64,000 bases of DNA from Forficula auricularia (GCA_024734495.1 JALMQS010000187.1:11523300-11587299), one strand, 5' to 3'; numbered from the stretch's first letter, positions 1 through 11,129 are shown. Made by a program: numbers and translations. Notes: generated by a model not told the origin, from the letters alone.

Positions 1-70
1 GTAGGTCTAATAGTTTTTTAGTTATGGGGAGGGGGGGAGTCGAAAGTAACTAGAAATGGTTTGTGTAAAT

Positions 71-322
71 CGAGGAGTGAACCGCGACCTAATATGCTGT
101 ACACCTACTTCCACTTGTACTTCCAAATATCTCCAAGTACTTTCAAATATTTCCAAGTGCTTTCAAATATTTCCAAGCACTTCCAGATATTTCCAAGTAC
201 TTCCGAAAATTTCCAACTAATTCCAAATATTTCCAAGTAATTCCCAAAATTTCCAAGTACTTCCAAAATACTTCCAAAGAGGTGTACTAGTACACCTACT
301 TTCAATCGCGGATCACCCCTCG
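71..322. mobile_element. MITE family B, copy 1 (expanded interior)
   Basis: The ends are inverted: CGAGGAGTGAACCGCG on the left and CGCGGATCACCCCTCG on the right. The same termini bound copies at 9193, 22529, 36237 and 44288. The interior holds a degenerate tandem run of about 20 bp built on TTCCAAATATTTCCAAGTAC (roughly 118-275), making this copy about 100 bp longer than the others. The flanking 8-mers match poorly here, so the target duplication has decayed or the edge was rearranged. No coding capacity. Confidence 0.8.
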
Positions 323-458
323 ATGTTTATATACACAATACAGATGGCCGTTGCGTCGCCCCTTCTTATCCAAACTTGGCTGACACACTGCCCCGTCTGT
401 CTAGATAAAATGAAATTTTAGGAATATAATTAAAATTTTATTAATGACTATCTGCGAG

Positions 459-676
459 CAGGCCCGTACATAGCGGGTGTTCATTGCGTGCGCCGCACGC
501 AGGCTTTCAAATCGCCAGGGATTTTTTGTTTTTTATGAGATTAAAATATGAAATTGTAAAAAAAAAACTATAAATGATTTGAAAAGATTTTTTTTACAAA
601 TTTCATAAAAAAATCCCTGGCTATTTGAACGCCTGAGTGCGGCGCATGCAATAAACACCAGCCAGGCACGGGCCTG
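459..676. mobile_element. hAT-like MITE, CAGGCCCG family, copy 1
   Basis: A palindromic element with ends CAGGCCCG and CGGGCCTG. It is flanked by a perfect 8-bp direct repeat TCTGCGAG (451-458 and 677-684). CAG...CTG ends with an 8-bp duplication are the mark of hAT elements. Both arms carry the same GC-rich block (GCGTGCGCCGCACGCAGG and its complement) and an A/T-rich core. A second copy lies at 55107-55347. Non-coding, so it would need a transposase supplied in trans. Confidence 0.85.
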
Positions 677-699
677 TCTGCGAGGCCCGCCTAAGGAGT

Positions 700-1000
700 T
701 ATTTGATAATTTCCATTAGTGCGCCCCCCAAGCCCCCTTTTGGGGTCAAAATATCAAAACGTTATTTAGCATTAAACGTGATCCAAATATGAAATTGCAT
801 AATAAACCCTTTAGCCTTTTTTACGTGAATCGTGAGCAGAATTTGCGCGGAACCCACGCAAACATACACACAGACAGACAGGAATTTTGTTGAGGGTGTT
901 TTCGTTCATAACTTTGCTTGAAACGTGTGCAACCAAAATTTGGCGTGATTTGGAGCAATATACAGACAAAACCTTAATTTTATATACATAAAGATTTCAA
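700..1000 (+). repeat. Interspersed repeat A, partial copy
   Basis: This stretch shares a long block with 1860-2185 and, in part, 13200-13230: a GGGGTCAAAATATCAAAACG segment, then ATGAAATTTCATAATAA-like sequence, an ACAGACAGACAGG run, TTGCTTGAAACGTGTGCAAC and GGAGCAATATACAGACAAAA. No reading frame is conserved between copies. It ends near a poly-G run at 1086-1097. Class unknown. Confidence 0.7.
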
Positions 1001-1295
1001 AAGTTATCTTATTGATGCAAAATGTGTATTTGTTGTTTAGTATAATGGTAAATAATTTTATATAATTAGATACACAAGGAGTAAGGGGGGGGGGGGGCAA
1101 ACTATCCTAGCAATAATATTATGATTATTCACGTTTTGCTTGATAGCCAAATTCTTTATCGTTTCAATAGTAAATTTTAAATAAATATATATATAAATAG
1201 CAAGGACAAAGATAAGAGAAAATTATTTATTTTCATTTACCTTAGGAGAATTTTTTTGTGTGTGTTTTAATTTGAGCAATATTTTATTACAAACT

Positions 1296-2185
1296 AGCTG
1301 CAAGGCCCGTCTTCGGTGGCCCTCTTGCTAGCCAGGGCGCATACCCCCTGGACCCCAACCCACGAACCCCACCCTCACGCCACTGCCAACCACCACACAC
1401 TCCCCGAAACCCACCCAGCACTCCCCCCCCCCGCACGATGCACCCATGCCCAACCGTCGCCCCCACACCACAACCCCAACACTCCATCCCGCACCCCTCC
1501 CACCTCAGACCCCCAAACCATTTTGCGTGGTTAATTTTTGCATTTCTAGCCTTCTAGTGACCCACAGATTATGTATACAAAATTTGGTTAAGTTGGATCT
1601 AATGGTAAGAATTTTCATTTTTGACATTCCCCCCATTTTGGGTGGTTAGTTTTTGTATTTCTAGCTCTCTAGAGGCCCACAGATTATGAATAAAAAATTT
1701 GGTTGAGTTTGCTTCAAGGGCAAGAATTTACATTTTTTTCACCCTGCCCCCCTTTTTGGGTAGTTTTTTGGGGTAATTTTTTTAAACAAAAGTTGTCCGA
1801 AATGACATCCCCTACAACTTTGCTTATAATAAAATTTGGCGTAGGGTTAATAGTTTAGGAGTTATTTGATCAGTTTCATTCCTTAGCCCCCCCCCAAACC
1901 TTCTTTTGGGGTCAAAATATCAAAACGTTATATAGCTATAAACGTAAGTTAGAAGACATCTGATACAAATATGAAATTTCATAATAATCCCTTCAGTTGT
2001 TTTTACGGGAATCGTGAGCAACTTTTCGCGGTACCCTTGGAAACATACAAACAGACAGACAGACAAACAGGAATTTTGTTGAGGTTGTTTTCGCTCATAA
2101 CTTTACTTGAAACGTGTGCAACCAAAATTTTGCATGATTTGGAGCAATGTACAGACAAAACCTTACTTTTATATATATACCAAGA
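1296..2185 (+). repeat. Interspersed repeat A with C-rich cassette
   Basis: It begins GCAAGGCCCGTCTTCGGTGG, runs through a C-rich tract (about 1335-1510), then AT-rich text with the recurring phrase CCACAGATTATGTATA, and ends in the ACAGACAGACAG / GGAGCAATGTACAGACAAAA block. The head recurs at 13097 and 33741, the tail at 700-1000. Short reading frames in the C-rich part are proline-rich in every frame and are not genes. No terminal inverted repeats were identified. Confidence 0.7.
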
Positions 2186-2444
2186 TTTATCCATTTTAGG
2201 AAAAATAAATTACCTAAAATATGGAGAATTGATGTACAGGCAGCCCAAGGATAATAATAAAAAATACAATTCCAAATAAAATTTTTCGAAAAGTCATTTT
2301 CATCCTCTTAAAATTATAGCTTAAAAAAACTAAAAAAAAAAACACGCTTTTGTCAGTAATGCACTAAAAAGTATAAAATAATGTACCTAAAAACTTTTTT
2401 ATGACCAATACCTAACCCAAAAAGAGTGTAGGCGCTTTTTTGAT

Positions 2445-2500
2445 AAGTGTTAAAAACCGACGTAACGGAGGATCTTCCCACCTTCTTCAGGGTTTAAAAG
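2445..2500 (-). ncRNA. Degenerate hammerhead-like motif
   Basis: The reverse complement reads CCCTGAAGAAGG, a short GC-rich interval, then CCTCCGTTACGTCGG. It aligns with the intact motif at 28662-28706, but GAAAC has become GTTAC, which destroys the conserved core. It is a decayed copy of the Penelope-type hammerhead family found elsewhere in the window. Confidence 0.5.
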
Positions 2501-2886
2501 GATCAATGAAGGAAAAATACAGCATAATTTCTTCATTTCTCCTCTAAATATTTTCGAATTTTGCCGTTTCTTACAACAGAAGCATCAATAAAATTATTTC
2601 CTTAGTTTTCATTAATTCTCCATTTAAGTTCTACCAGTTCGTCTCTCTCTGGAAAAATCTTCTAATATACCTAAAATTTATTGAAATTAGGGTATTCTAC
2701 CATAATATGTCTGTCGAAACATGAATGATGAATAGGCGGAGATCAGGGGGTCGGAGGCTTAACCCCCCCCACCCCAAATTTTGTTTTCGTGAAAGTAAAA
2801 TAATTTATTCAATAATTTCTGACTGTTAATTCTACAGATCTTGGAAATTATTTACCAATTATTTTTGAAAAATGTAGAAAATGAAA

Positions 2887-2945
2887 TTGCGCACCCGACA
2901 GGATTCGAACCTGTGATCTTTCTTATATGGCCGAAGAATGCGTTT
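2887..2945 (-). other. tRNA-like fragment (box B) or tRNA-derived SINE relic
   Basis: On the minus strand a T-arm ACAGGTTCGAATCCTGT with box B GGTTCGAATCC is followed by CGGGTGCG. Upstream a stem TTCTT/AAGAA encloses a nine-base loop CGGCCATAT. A 5' acceptor strand pairing with CGGGTGC is not visible and the D-arm is poor, so this is not called as a functional tRNA. A tRNA-derived repeat is more likely. Confidence 0.45.
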
Positions 2946-3291
2946 TAACCAATAATGATTATTAAATTATCTAATTTTAATTTTGCTAATTGAAATATCG
3001 CTGCGACAGGCAAATATATGTGGCTTTTGGGTTCTTTTTTGAGCTCTGCGGAACACAAATGAGTACCTACTTTTGACGAAAATAAATAAATTCAATAAAT
3101 ATGAAAGGCAAATTTATAATATATAAATTAGAAGAATTCAAAAACTTTATTTTCAGAGTTACTATTCAAATATATAATACATATTTCAATGAAAGAGGAA
3201 GTAAAAATAATTTTAGGTTAAGTACATATATAGTAGTAGAAAATGTTCAAAATTTATGCTCTACCTACATATAACCATAAACTCTTCAATG

Positions 3292-3335
3292 TACCTACTC
3301 CTGAAGATGGATTAACAACCCGAAATATGTAGGTA
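3292..3335 (+). ncRNA. Hammerhead-like motif, short helix II subtype
   Basis: TACCTAC (3292-3298) pairs with GTAGGTA (3329-3335) as a possible helix I. Between them lie CTGAAGA (3301-3307), a GG...CC hairpin and CCCGAAATATGT. A sister copy at 38394-38422 keeps the order CTGATGA, TGG, CCCGAAATATGTA. Two extra bases separate helix I from the core, so the fit to a classical hammerhead is incomplete. Confidence 0.45.
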
Positions 3336-3617
3336 TATTGAGATAATGACAACTTTTTAAATCTCAACAAACTTCCCTTAATTATAATAAACTATTCTAT
3401 TAGCCTAAGAGCTACTGACCATTTTGGAAGCTGATTTTGGAACCCAAATAACATATATCCCATACTATGTGATCAGTATACACCCCGAAAGTCAAATTCT
3501 TACTCGCCAACTCGAATCGTTTTTAGGGGTAATCGACCCCAAAAAATACCGTAAAATCACCTCGTTGATTATAACTGTTTACTCTACAGCAAATTCCATT
3601 AGAAGCAAAATTCTAGA

Positions 3618-4125
3618 GTAAATTTTAATTTTCTCATTAAGATATCAAAGAATAATTGATACGTCAACAAGAATTACTTTGACCGGGCTGATTTGAAAAA
3701 AAGATATTTTTTATCTCGCGAGACTACTGCGGATTACGCTATTGGAGTCTGCGGAGTATTAAGTCTGGACCAAGAGAGAAAAAAGATGTAATCCACTTAG
3801 CTACAATCCAACGTCATTTCGCGTATAGCCCGCTAGACATTCGGATGGATCACCGAGTGAATTGGAAATACTCCGCAGACTCCAATAGCGCAATCCGCAG
3901 TAGTCTCGCGAGATAAAAATATCTTTTTTTCAAATCAGCGCGGTCAAAATAATTCTTGTTGACGTATCAATTATTCTTTGATATATTAATGAGAAAATTA
4001 AAATTTATTTAATATCATTATTTCAAGTTAGAAATATATAAGTTCAAATATTATTTTCACTCAATATTTGACAAAAATTCCTACATTAGAGTCGCGATCG
4101 AATAAAATGTAGAAAACCTTCAGTT
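3618..4125. repeat. Foldback element, TCTCGCGAGA family, copy 1
   Basis: Arms of about 150 bp run inward from 3620 and 4005 and share CTACTGCGGATT, ATTGGAGTCTGCGGAGTATT and a block reading TTGATACGTCAACAAGAATT. The central part contains GTCTGGACCAAGAGAG. The right flank to about 4125 also matches the region following the copy at 60740-61123, so the repeat unit is larger than the hairpin. A third, shortened copy is at 62908-63121. No coding potential. Confidence 0.8.
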
Positions 4126-4199
4126 AAAATTCTAGAGGATGTAATTTTTGACATTTTTGTTTAAAAAAATTGAAAATAACCACCCGAAATGGAGGGAGG

Positions 4200-4485
4200 G
4201 TCAAAAATGGAAATTCTTGCCCCTTCGACCAAACTCAACCAAATTATATAAAAAGAATCATCGAAATCGGTTCATAAACAAAGAAGTTATGCCTAAACAA
4301 ACATAGCAAAAAGGTCCAATACCAATTAAAAAAAAAAAACGGGACCAATCGAAAACTAGACTGACCCAATGCAAAAAATATCAAAATCGGTTCACAATTG
4401 GCGAAGATATCAGGTAACATAGACACAAGGAAAAAAAATTCAGTCCAATTGAGAACCTCCTCCTTTTTTAAAGTCGGTTAAAATG
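4200..4485 (-). repeat. AACCGACTTC repeat family, copy (minus)
   Basis: The minus strand begins with the phrase AACCGACTT followed by GGAGGAGGTTCTCAATTG, then a poly-T stretch, TGTTACCTGATATCTTCGCC, AACCGATTTTGA and GGACCTTTTTGCTATGTTTG. The order matches copies at 4960-5235, 25678-25830 and 48400-48750. The 60-residue reading frame in it is phenylalanine-rich junk from the T tracts. The family is widespread in insects; its mechanism is not obvious from sequence. Confidence 0.75.
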
Positions 4486-4959
4486 GTCAGTAGATCTCGG
4501 TCTATATGTATCATTTTAAAAAATTGTAATAATGAATATTTTGATTATATTATTAACCTAATAATTAATACTAAACGCAGCCTATCATATCTTCAGTCTC
4601 TGATTGGAAGATTTTGTTAAGCTTTAGCCGTGATTGACGATGTCGATAAGCAAACGCGACTTGAGTCAATATATTTTCTAGTTCTATATCATAAATTTAT
4701 GAATTATCTTAATCTCTAAACTATTCCCTATTTCATATTATAAAATAAATAAACAATATCAGTAATTAGAGCTTAACTTTTTTGACATTAAGATAAGCAA
4801 AGGGTGAGAGAGACAAGTCTACTATACTATACCTATATCTAATAAATAACTAAATGATCGAGTTGATTTGGATAAGAGAGCAATCTTGACACACCCCACC
4901 CACACTCCATAGTCCATATCATAGGTTATTAAACTTATATATGAACTAACGCCCATTTT

Positions 4960-5235
4960 TAACCGACTTCAAAAAAGGAGGAGGTTCTCTATTCGACTGA
5001 TTTTTTTTTTTTTTTTTGTGCCTTTGTTACCTCATATCTCCGCCAATTCTCAACCGATTTTGAAATTTTTTTTGCATTGGGTCCAGTCTAGCTTCCGATT
5101 GGTCCCATTTTTTTCGTATTTTTTTCATAGGTATTAGACCTTTTTTATTAGGTTTGTTTAGACCTAACCTCTTTGTTTATGAACCGATTTCGATGGTTCT
5201 TTTTTATCCGAAAGGGGGTGTCTTAGGGATGGTGT
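4960..5235 (+). repeat. AACCGACTTC repeat family, copy (plus)
   Basis: It opens with TTTTTAACCGACTTCAAAAA followed by GGAGGAGGTTC and continues through CTCAACCGATTTTGA, GCATTGGGTCCAGTCTAG and GAACCGATTTCGATGGTTC in the same order as the copy at 4200-4485 but opposite in orientation. Its right end is followed by a foldback that carries the ACCGACTTCAAAAA phrase in both arms. Confidence 0.75.
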
Positions 5236-5297
5236 CATATTAATTTGGTCAAGTTCTGATGATATGATCCCTATTAATAACATCACTAAAAAGAGAA

Positions 5298-5693
5298 AAA
5301 ATAAAAATAATTTTAAGAAAAAAATAAAAACCGACTTCAAAAAATTAAATGCAACAAATAAAATACACTAAAAGGTATAAAATAATTATTATCTTATTTA
5401 GTTACAACTAAACGACGAAATATTAACATGAAATTACTTTTTGAAGTTGGTGCCAAACATATACCTTTTATGAATCGCACTCGACGGATCTTACTTAGTA
5501 CGTTTGGAGGGTATACTCGCTTATAGGTATAGTTAGTTTGGCACCGACTTCAAAAAGTAATTTCATGTTAATATTTCGTCGTTTAGTTGTAACTAAATAA
5601 GATAATAATTATTTTATACCTTTTAGTGTATTTTATTTGTTGCATTTAATTTTTGAAGTCGGTTTTTATTTTTTCTTAAAATTATTTTTATTT
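5298..5693. repeat. Foldback with ACCGACTTC arms, copy 1
   Basis: A near-perfect inverted repeat of about 150 bp per arm. Both arms contain ACCGACTTCAAAAA, GCAACAAATAAAATACACTA, AACTAAACGACGAAATATTA and CATGAAATTACTTTTTGAAG. The spacer of about 90 bp holds CGACGGATCTTACTTAGTACG. A diverged copy lies at 47700-48115. It would fold into a long hairpin if transcribed. Confidence 0.85.
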
Positions 5694-6109
5694 AGATAAA
5701 AAAATTACCCAACGACCCTGCTAGTCGGACTCCCAGGGGTTCCTTACCTACTATACAGGGTGATTCACGGTCAATGGTACGTTAGACGTTTATGGAAAAC
5801 GGAAAGCAAATTTTTTCTGAAAATTTAGCACCTTACATTTTCTTACATGTTCTATCGATCTAAAAATTTTCAGCATTGCGACGTTTCGGCTTCCATCGAA
5901 AAGTCGCAGCCGATTTATTTTTTTAAATGGAATACCCCTTATATTAACACGTTTTTAGAACCGCTCTTTTATTAAAATACTTTTTTGCTAATATTGTCCT
6001 ATACCTATCTCTATCGGTTTTGGAAATAAAAAATAATTTGAGTTAAATATGGTCCAAAACATGGCCCTGATTAAACTTAAATAAATTAGTGCTCTCAATT
6101 CATAAAAAG

Positions 6110-6262
6110 TTGATATTTTGAAGGAGACAATAAAAGAGTGTGTCTTCTGTTGGAATTATAAAGTTTATTTATTAATAACGAATAAAATCGTTATAAATAA
6201 ATAAAAATATTTATAATTCCAGCAGAAAGAACACTCTTTATTGTCTCCTTCAATATAATTAT
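6110..6262. repeat. Foldback, deleted derivative of the 32.5-kb element
   Basis: The arms carry GAAGGAGACAATAAAAGAGT and its complement, and the flank TCTGCTACC...GGCACAAAAA matches the element at 32499-32810. Here the centre is only AACGAATAAAATCGTT. In the other copy the corresponding centre holds a 170-bp palindrome with two hammerhead-like motifs, so this one looks like an internally deleted version. Confidence 0.75.
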
Positions 6263-6559
6263 ATAAATTCTGCTACCCTGGGCACAAAAACTTTCAATTT
6301 TTTTGATATTTTGGTGGTAGATTAGACAGACCCGAAGTATTTAATTTACGCTGAGAAATCGACTCCATATTATACAGGGCGTTTTAAGATTACTATTATT
6401 TCCGTTATTCATAAAAAGGGTCAAAAGTTCGTTTTTTTAAATGAGACCCCCCCTGTATATTACTCAATAAATTGAAAGAGGAAGGAAAATGCTTCAAGGC
6501 GATATATCATGTCCCTATACCTTAAACATCATGTTTTCTTAATAAAGCCGCTTTTTCGT

Positions 6560-6775
6560 GAAAAATTACTTTTTAATGAATCGGGAGGTGGGGGTCGAGG
6601 GGGGCATAGCGGGGGTGCGGTGCGCGGGGGGTGGTATGGGGATGGGGTCCAGAGGGTGTGAGTGGGGGGGGGGGTCATCAGAATTTTAAATTAAAAATAA
6701 TATTAATATATAACTTTTAACTGAAGCAAAAAGTTGCCGACCATCGCTCAGTGGCTCCAGGTACTATTTATACTA
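6560..6775 (+). repeat. Repeat C: G-rich cassette plus hairpin end, copy 1
   Basis: A G-rich tract (about 6590-6675) is followed by AATTTTAAATTAAAAATAAT, ACTGAAGCAAAAAGTTGCCG and a hairpin-like CATCGCTCAGTGGCTCCAGG. The same module, with different G-rich text, occurs at 28080-28400 and 32885-33070, and inverted at 12270-12450 and 30130-30300. The remaining sequence to 7600 is AT-rich without recognised genes. Confidence 0.7.
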
Positions 6776-7599
6776 GCAGAGTAGCAGATCCCGTACAACC
6801 TTATTTTGAGCTTCTATTCGCATGAAATTCAAAATTAGATTAGAAATCTGCAAAAGTATAAATCGAAATACATCCCATGATATAAATAAATATAAATACC
6901 TATATAAAGTGTTGATTCATTAGAAAAAATAATTTTTTTCTCTTTCAAGTTTAATAAATTAAAGTTCCATTGATAAAAAAGAGAAATTGTCCCGAAATAT
7001 TTGAAATTTTAATAAACGTTTGTAGATCTTTGTTTTACAAAAGAATTGTATTTATTTATTTACTAAAAACAATCAATAACATTGTTTTCCAAATAAATGA
7101 ATTATTTTTATATTTACCGGTTAAAACGAAAAGTCACTAAATAAACATATTATATAAAATGAATTAGAAATAGAAAAAAAAATAAAATTTTTTCCCTAAA
7201 TATAAGTCTATATAAATATAGTCTGTTTTTAAATTAATCATTTAATGATTTGAGTTTGTTTTTGTTTGTTTTTTTTTAATTTTTCACAGTTGGCAACACG
7301 AGTGTAGGAATTTGACGAAAAGCGTCAAGGCTCTCCTCGAACATCCGAATTCTTTATTTTTTTTTTTTAACTAAATTATTTCTAATAAATATATTTTTAT
7401 TGATTGGATCGTTTTTATGTTGAAGTTTTACGTGTTAATGTGCTCGAGTAAAGTTTTTCCCCGTACCGCGAGCACAATGTAAACAAGGCTCCATGGTCGT
7501 CGGTAAGTAGAGGAGAAAAGAATACAAATAATAATTCTCATTTTTAACATCAGCCTATATTTATCTCTATCTATATATATGTGTGTGTGTTTTTCTTGG

Positions 7600-9500
7600 A
7601 TTTATTTTTAAAAGACAAACTACTCCAACTACTATAATTCATTCATCGCGAAATATTTCAAGTTGGCATGAAAAACGTATTGGGAAAAAGAAACGACCGA
7701 GCCAGCAGAAAAAACATTTTTATTTCATCTTTGCCAATCGATATGCCATTTATTCTAACCTCTAAACATTCCTCTCTCTGATTTGTATTTGCAATAATTA
7801 ATTAACTTCGTAATAATCATAAAAAATAATTATTACAAATAACGAGAATTGATAGAAAGGCAACAATTTGAAGTATCAAGCCAGCCATGAATGAGAACAG
7901 AGATATTTTTCAATTGTTATGACTAGCGTTTATTCTAACCTTTAAAATCTATTTCACTATCTTTTATATCTATAATCATTGATTAATTTAATAAAAATCA
8001 CAAAGAAAAATTAATATAAATCACTAAATATGTATCTGAAGTATCATCAATAAGCGAGCAGAAACATTTTTGATTTGATTTGCCATTTATTCTAACCTCT
8101 AAACATTCCTCTCTCTGATTTGTATTTCTAATACTTAATTAATTAACTTCGTAATAATCATGAAAATTGATTATTACAAATAACGAGAATTGATAGAAAG
8201 GCAACAATTTGAAGTATCAAGCCAGCCATGAATGAGAACAGAGACATTTTTCAATTGTTATGCCCTGCGTTTATTCTAACCTTTAAAAATCGATTTCACT
8301 ATCTTTTATATCTATAATAATTGATTAATATAATAAAAATCAGAAATAAATATTAATATCAATCACTAAAATCCTGCATCTGAAGTATCATCAATAAGCG
8401 AGCAGAAACATTTTTGATTTGCTATTTATTCTATCCTTTAAAGATAAAATCTACTCCAACTACTATAATTCATTCATCTCGAAATATTTCAAGTTGGCAT
8501 GAAAAACGTATTGGGAAAAAGAAACGACCGAGCCAGCAGAAAAAACATTTTTATTTCATCTTTGCCAATCGATATGCCATTTATTCTAACCTCTAAACAT
8601 TCCTCTCTCTGATTTGTATTTCCAATAATTAATTAACTTCGTAATAATCATAAAAATTAATTACTACAAATAACGAGAATTGATAAAAAGGCAACAATTT
8701 GAAGTATCATGAGCCCCAGAGATATTTTTCAATTTGATATGGCTAGAATTTATTCTAACCTTTAAAAATCTATTTCACTATCTTTTTTATCTATAGTAAT
8801 TTATTAATTTAATAAAAATCACAAAGAAATATTAATATAAATCACCAAAATCCTGCATCTGAAGTATCATCAATGAGCGAGCAGAAACATTTATTTATCG
8901 ATCGATTTGGTATTTATTCTATCCTTTAAAGATTACTCTGTCTAATTTTTACTTTTAATAATTAATTAACTCAATAATAATGACAAAAATTAATTAATAT
9001 AAATAACGAGAATTGATTGAAGGATCCACCCAGCCATGAGCACAGAGACATTTTTCCATTGGTATGGCTAGCATTTATTCCTAACCTTTAAATATCGATT
9101 TCACTATCTTTTACTATATTTCTAATAATTATTTATTAGAAAGAACATCACCAAAAAAATAATATCAATCATTAAAATCGTGCAATTTGAAGCGAGGGTT
9201 GAACCACGATTGGAATTAGGTATACACGTCTTTGGAATTATTTTGGAATTCATTAGATAATTTCTCTTCGTCTAATGTCTTCTACTTGGAAATGAAAGTG
9301 GATGTGGAAGTAGGTGTACACGACATTAGCTCGCGGTTCACCCCACGATTTGAAGTATCAATATTGTTGTTGTGGGATCAATCTCAATTCATTAGCATTT
9401 ATTTTATTTGCCCTTTTAAAATGTGTGCCAATATTTTATGCTTCAAAATTATGAATAGAATAAAAATCAATCAAATCTACTCTTATTAAACGAGCAAAAA
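7600..9500 (+). repeat. Tandem satellite-like array, about 165-bp monomers
   Basis: The phrase TTTATTCTAACC(T)TTAAA recurs at about 7748, 7930, 8086, 8272, 8426, 8579, 8748, 8911 and 9075, spaced about 153-186 bp. Monomers alternate between two types: one with CTCTCTCTGATTTGTATTT and AACGAGAATTGATAGAAAGG, the other with TTTCACTATCTTTTATATC and AAGCGAGCAGAAACATTTTT. A 155-bp third type occurs twice, about 830 bp apart and nearly identical. The last monomer is split by a MITE at 9193-9347. Two identical short reading frames inside it are repeat artefacts. Confidence 0.85.
9193..9347. mobile_element. MITE family B, copy 2, inserted in the satellite
   Basis: Ends are CGAGGGTTGAACCACG and CGCGGTTCACCCCACG. 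A perfect 8-bp duplication ATTTGAAG flanks it (9185-9192, 9348-9355), and the satellite text ATTTGAAGTATCA resumes directly after it. The interior contains TTGGAATTATTTTGGAATTC and TAGGTGTACACGA, shared with the other family members in either orientation. Confidence 0.9.
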
Positions 9501-10335
9501 TTGTTTTTATATATACTATATATTTGTATTTGGGTTCTATTTTGAAAACGGCTCTACCGATATTGATGAAACAAATTCTATTAACAAGTTTCAAGTTTTG
9601 AAGATGGGAAAGCGATCTGGCTAGGTCTGGACCTCGACAAATTTCATCTTAATTGATCTTTTCTTAATTAAAGTAATTATTGACAGATGAAAATTCAATA
9701 AAAAAATTTTTTTACATTTTTTTTCAATTATCTTTTATTTTTAATTGGATTTTTAATTTTAAAACCCACTAATAGGTTATAGCAAATATTAATATATTAT
9801 ATTAAAATTAGGAATTTTTTGTTTGTTTTTAATTAACAGGTGTCTAAATCATAACATTACAGGTGTGTTTACAAATAAAGTGGTTGAAGTGGCTTTTTTT
9901 TATATAACTTGGAAACAAATCTTATTTAATTTTATGTTTTTATTTCAGATCCTATACGATTATTTTTTTTATTATTATTTTCCTATTTATTTTTTTATAA
10001 TGTTTATCAATATGAACGAATGTAGGCAAATTGGTGTACGAGTAAACAAATAAACACATGCAATATGTGGACCACTAGAAAGCTAGAAATGCATCTAGGT
10101 AACTTTTCCCTTCAGTTAAAAGCTTTACTTTAATATTATTTTTAATTTAAAATTCTGATAAAAATGTCGTTTATTTGAGAGCCGTTTTCAAATTAAAAAA
10201 AATACAAATATATATAATATTCGCCCACTGTACTCCCTCCCCCCACCTCCACTCCGCTCGACCTCACCCCCGAAAAATCGCCCTACCCCCGGATCCTCCA
10301 CCACTGCACCCTACCTCCTGCACCTGTTTTGATTC
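9500..10335 (+). repeat. Long interspersed repeat C/K, plus-strand copy
   Basis: It carries TTTTGAAAACGGCTCTACCG, TCTGGACCTCGACAAATTTC, AACCCACTAATAGGTTATAG, AATAAAGTGGTTGAAGTGGC and GGTGTACGAGTAAACAAATA, then CCACTAGAAAGCTAGAAATG and a C-rich tract at 10225-10325. The same blocks lie in reverse order and orientation at 30130-30900, so these are two inverted copies about 20 kb apart. The open frame within it is AT-rich and not conserved. Confidence 0.75.
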
Positions 10336-10539
10336 AACCACATGATTCATTTTTATTCATCCAATTGTTAATAAATAAAACTTATCAAAATGTGTTATTT
10401 TTTCAGAAAATTGAGACCTACTAATGCGAAAGATATTTTTAAATAAATTCTTGATTATTTTTTATTCTATTAAATAAATAAGGTTCTTTATAAAAACAAT
10501 TATAAAACGTTTATTAATAATTCTAACGTTTAGGAAGAA

Positions 10540-10862
10540 CATAAATATGTTAAAAACCACAATCACAATACTTCTTCAAGGCATTTGAGAACAATGAATT
10601 AACCCAACCCATTGTCTGCCTGGGTACAAAGGTAAAATGGAAACCTTTTTAAAACCCTAAGATTGGGATTTGTCTACCTAAGAATATTTAATTTGATTAC
10701 GAAAAAACCCATCAAAAACAATTTTGTCGAAGATGAGACCGTGACAGATCGAATTGTCACCCCAAAAATCCCCTAACCCGTGAATTTCATCAAAATCGTT
10801 AGAGCCGTTTTCAAAATAGAACTAAGATACAAACAAATATATAAACAAACAATTTTAAAAAA
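10540..10862 (-). repeat. Interspersed repeat K fragment in glycerophosphate dehydrogenase intron
   Basis: It contains TCGAAGATGAGACCGTGACAGATCGAATT-type sequence (10728-10756) and CGTTAGAGCCGTTTTCAAAA, which match 31895-32010 in the opposite orientation. It lies to the left of coding exon 2 and is presumably intronic. Apart from repeats I see no exon in 1-10960. Confidence 0.6.
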
Positions 10863-10963
10863 TATTAACATTATTTTATTTTATTTTTTATTTTTTGAGT
10901 TTTAAATAAATATGTTTGTGTGTGATTTGGAGGAGTATGGTATGTGTGTCCGATGTGACTTAC

Positions 10964-11129
10964 CCCTTGTGACAGCGTCAAGGGCGCATCCAGCCCCCGT
11001 AGCCCCACCGCCCACAATCAAAACGTCAAAACTCTCCGACTGAAGGGATTGAATTTGATCGTCCCGGGAGGGCAGCGGACGTTTTGCCGTCTTTTTCATT
11101 TCGGCCGCATTCACTTCACAATTGATCAA
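10964..11129 (-). CDS. Gpo1: Mitochondrial glycerol-3-phosphate dehydrogenase, coding exon 2
   Basis: On the minus strand the exon starts after TTTTTTAG at 11130 and ends at AGGG|GTAAGT (donor 10963-10958), leaving phase 1. It encodes 55 residues ending SFDVLIVGGGATGAGCALDA + VTRG. GGGATGAG is the GxGxxG dinucleotide-binding motif opening the FAD domain. The enzyme of the mitochondrial inner membrane oxidises glycerol-3-phosphate to dihydroxyacetone phosphate and passes electrons to ubiquinone (glycerophosphate shuttle). The phase-0 junction with exon 1 fits. The remaining FAD, substrate and EF-hand regions are not in the window and must lie left of 1, which implies an intron longer than about 10.9 kb. 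Confidence 0.9.

Noticed and set aside
2887..2960. Functional tRNA gene
   Set aside because: The T-arm is good, but the acceptor 5' strand and D-arm do not pair and the anticodon loop would be nine bases.
7583..8596. Two identical short reading frames ending in the same 50 residues
   Set aside because: They are the same satellite monomer read twice, about 830 bp apart. There is no codon bias or domain, and the frame is lost in the other monomers.
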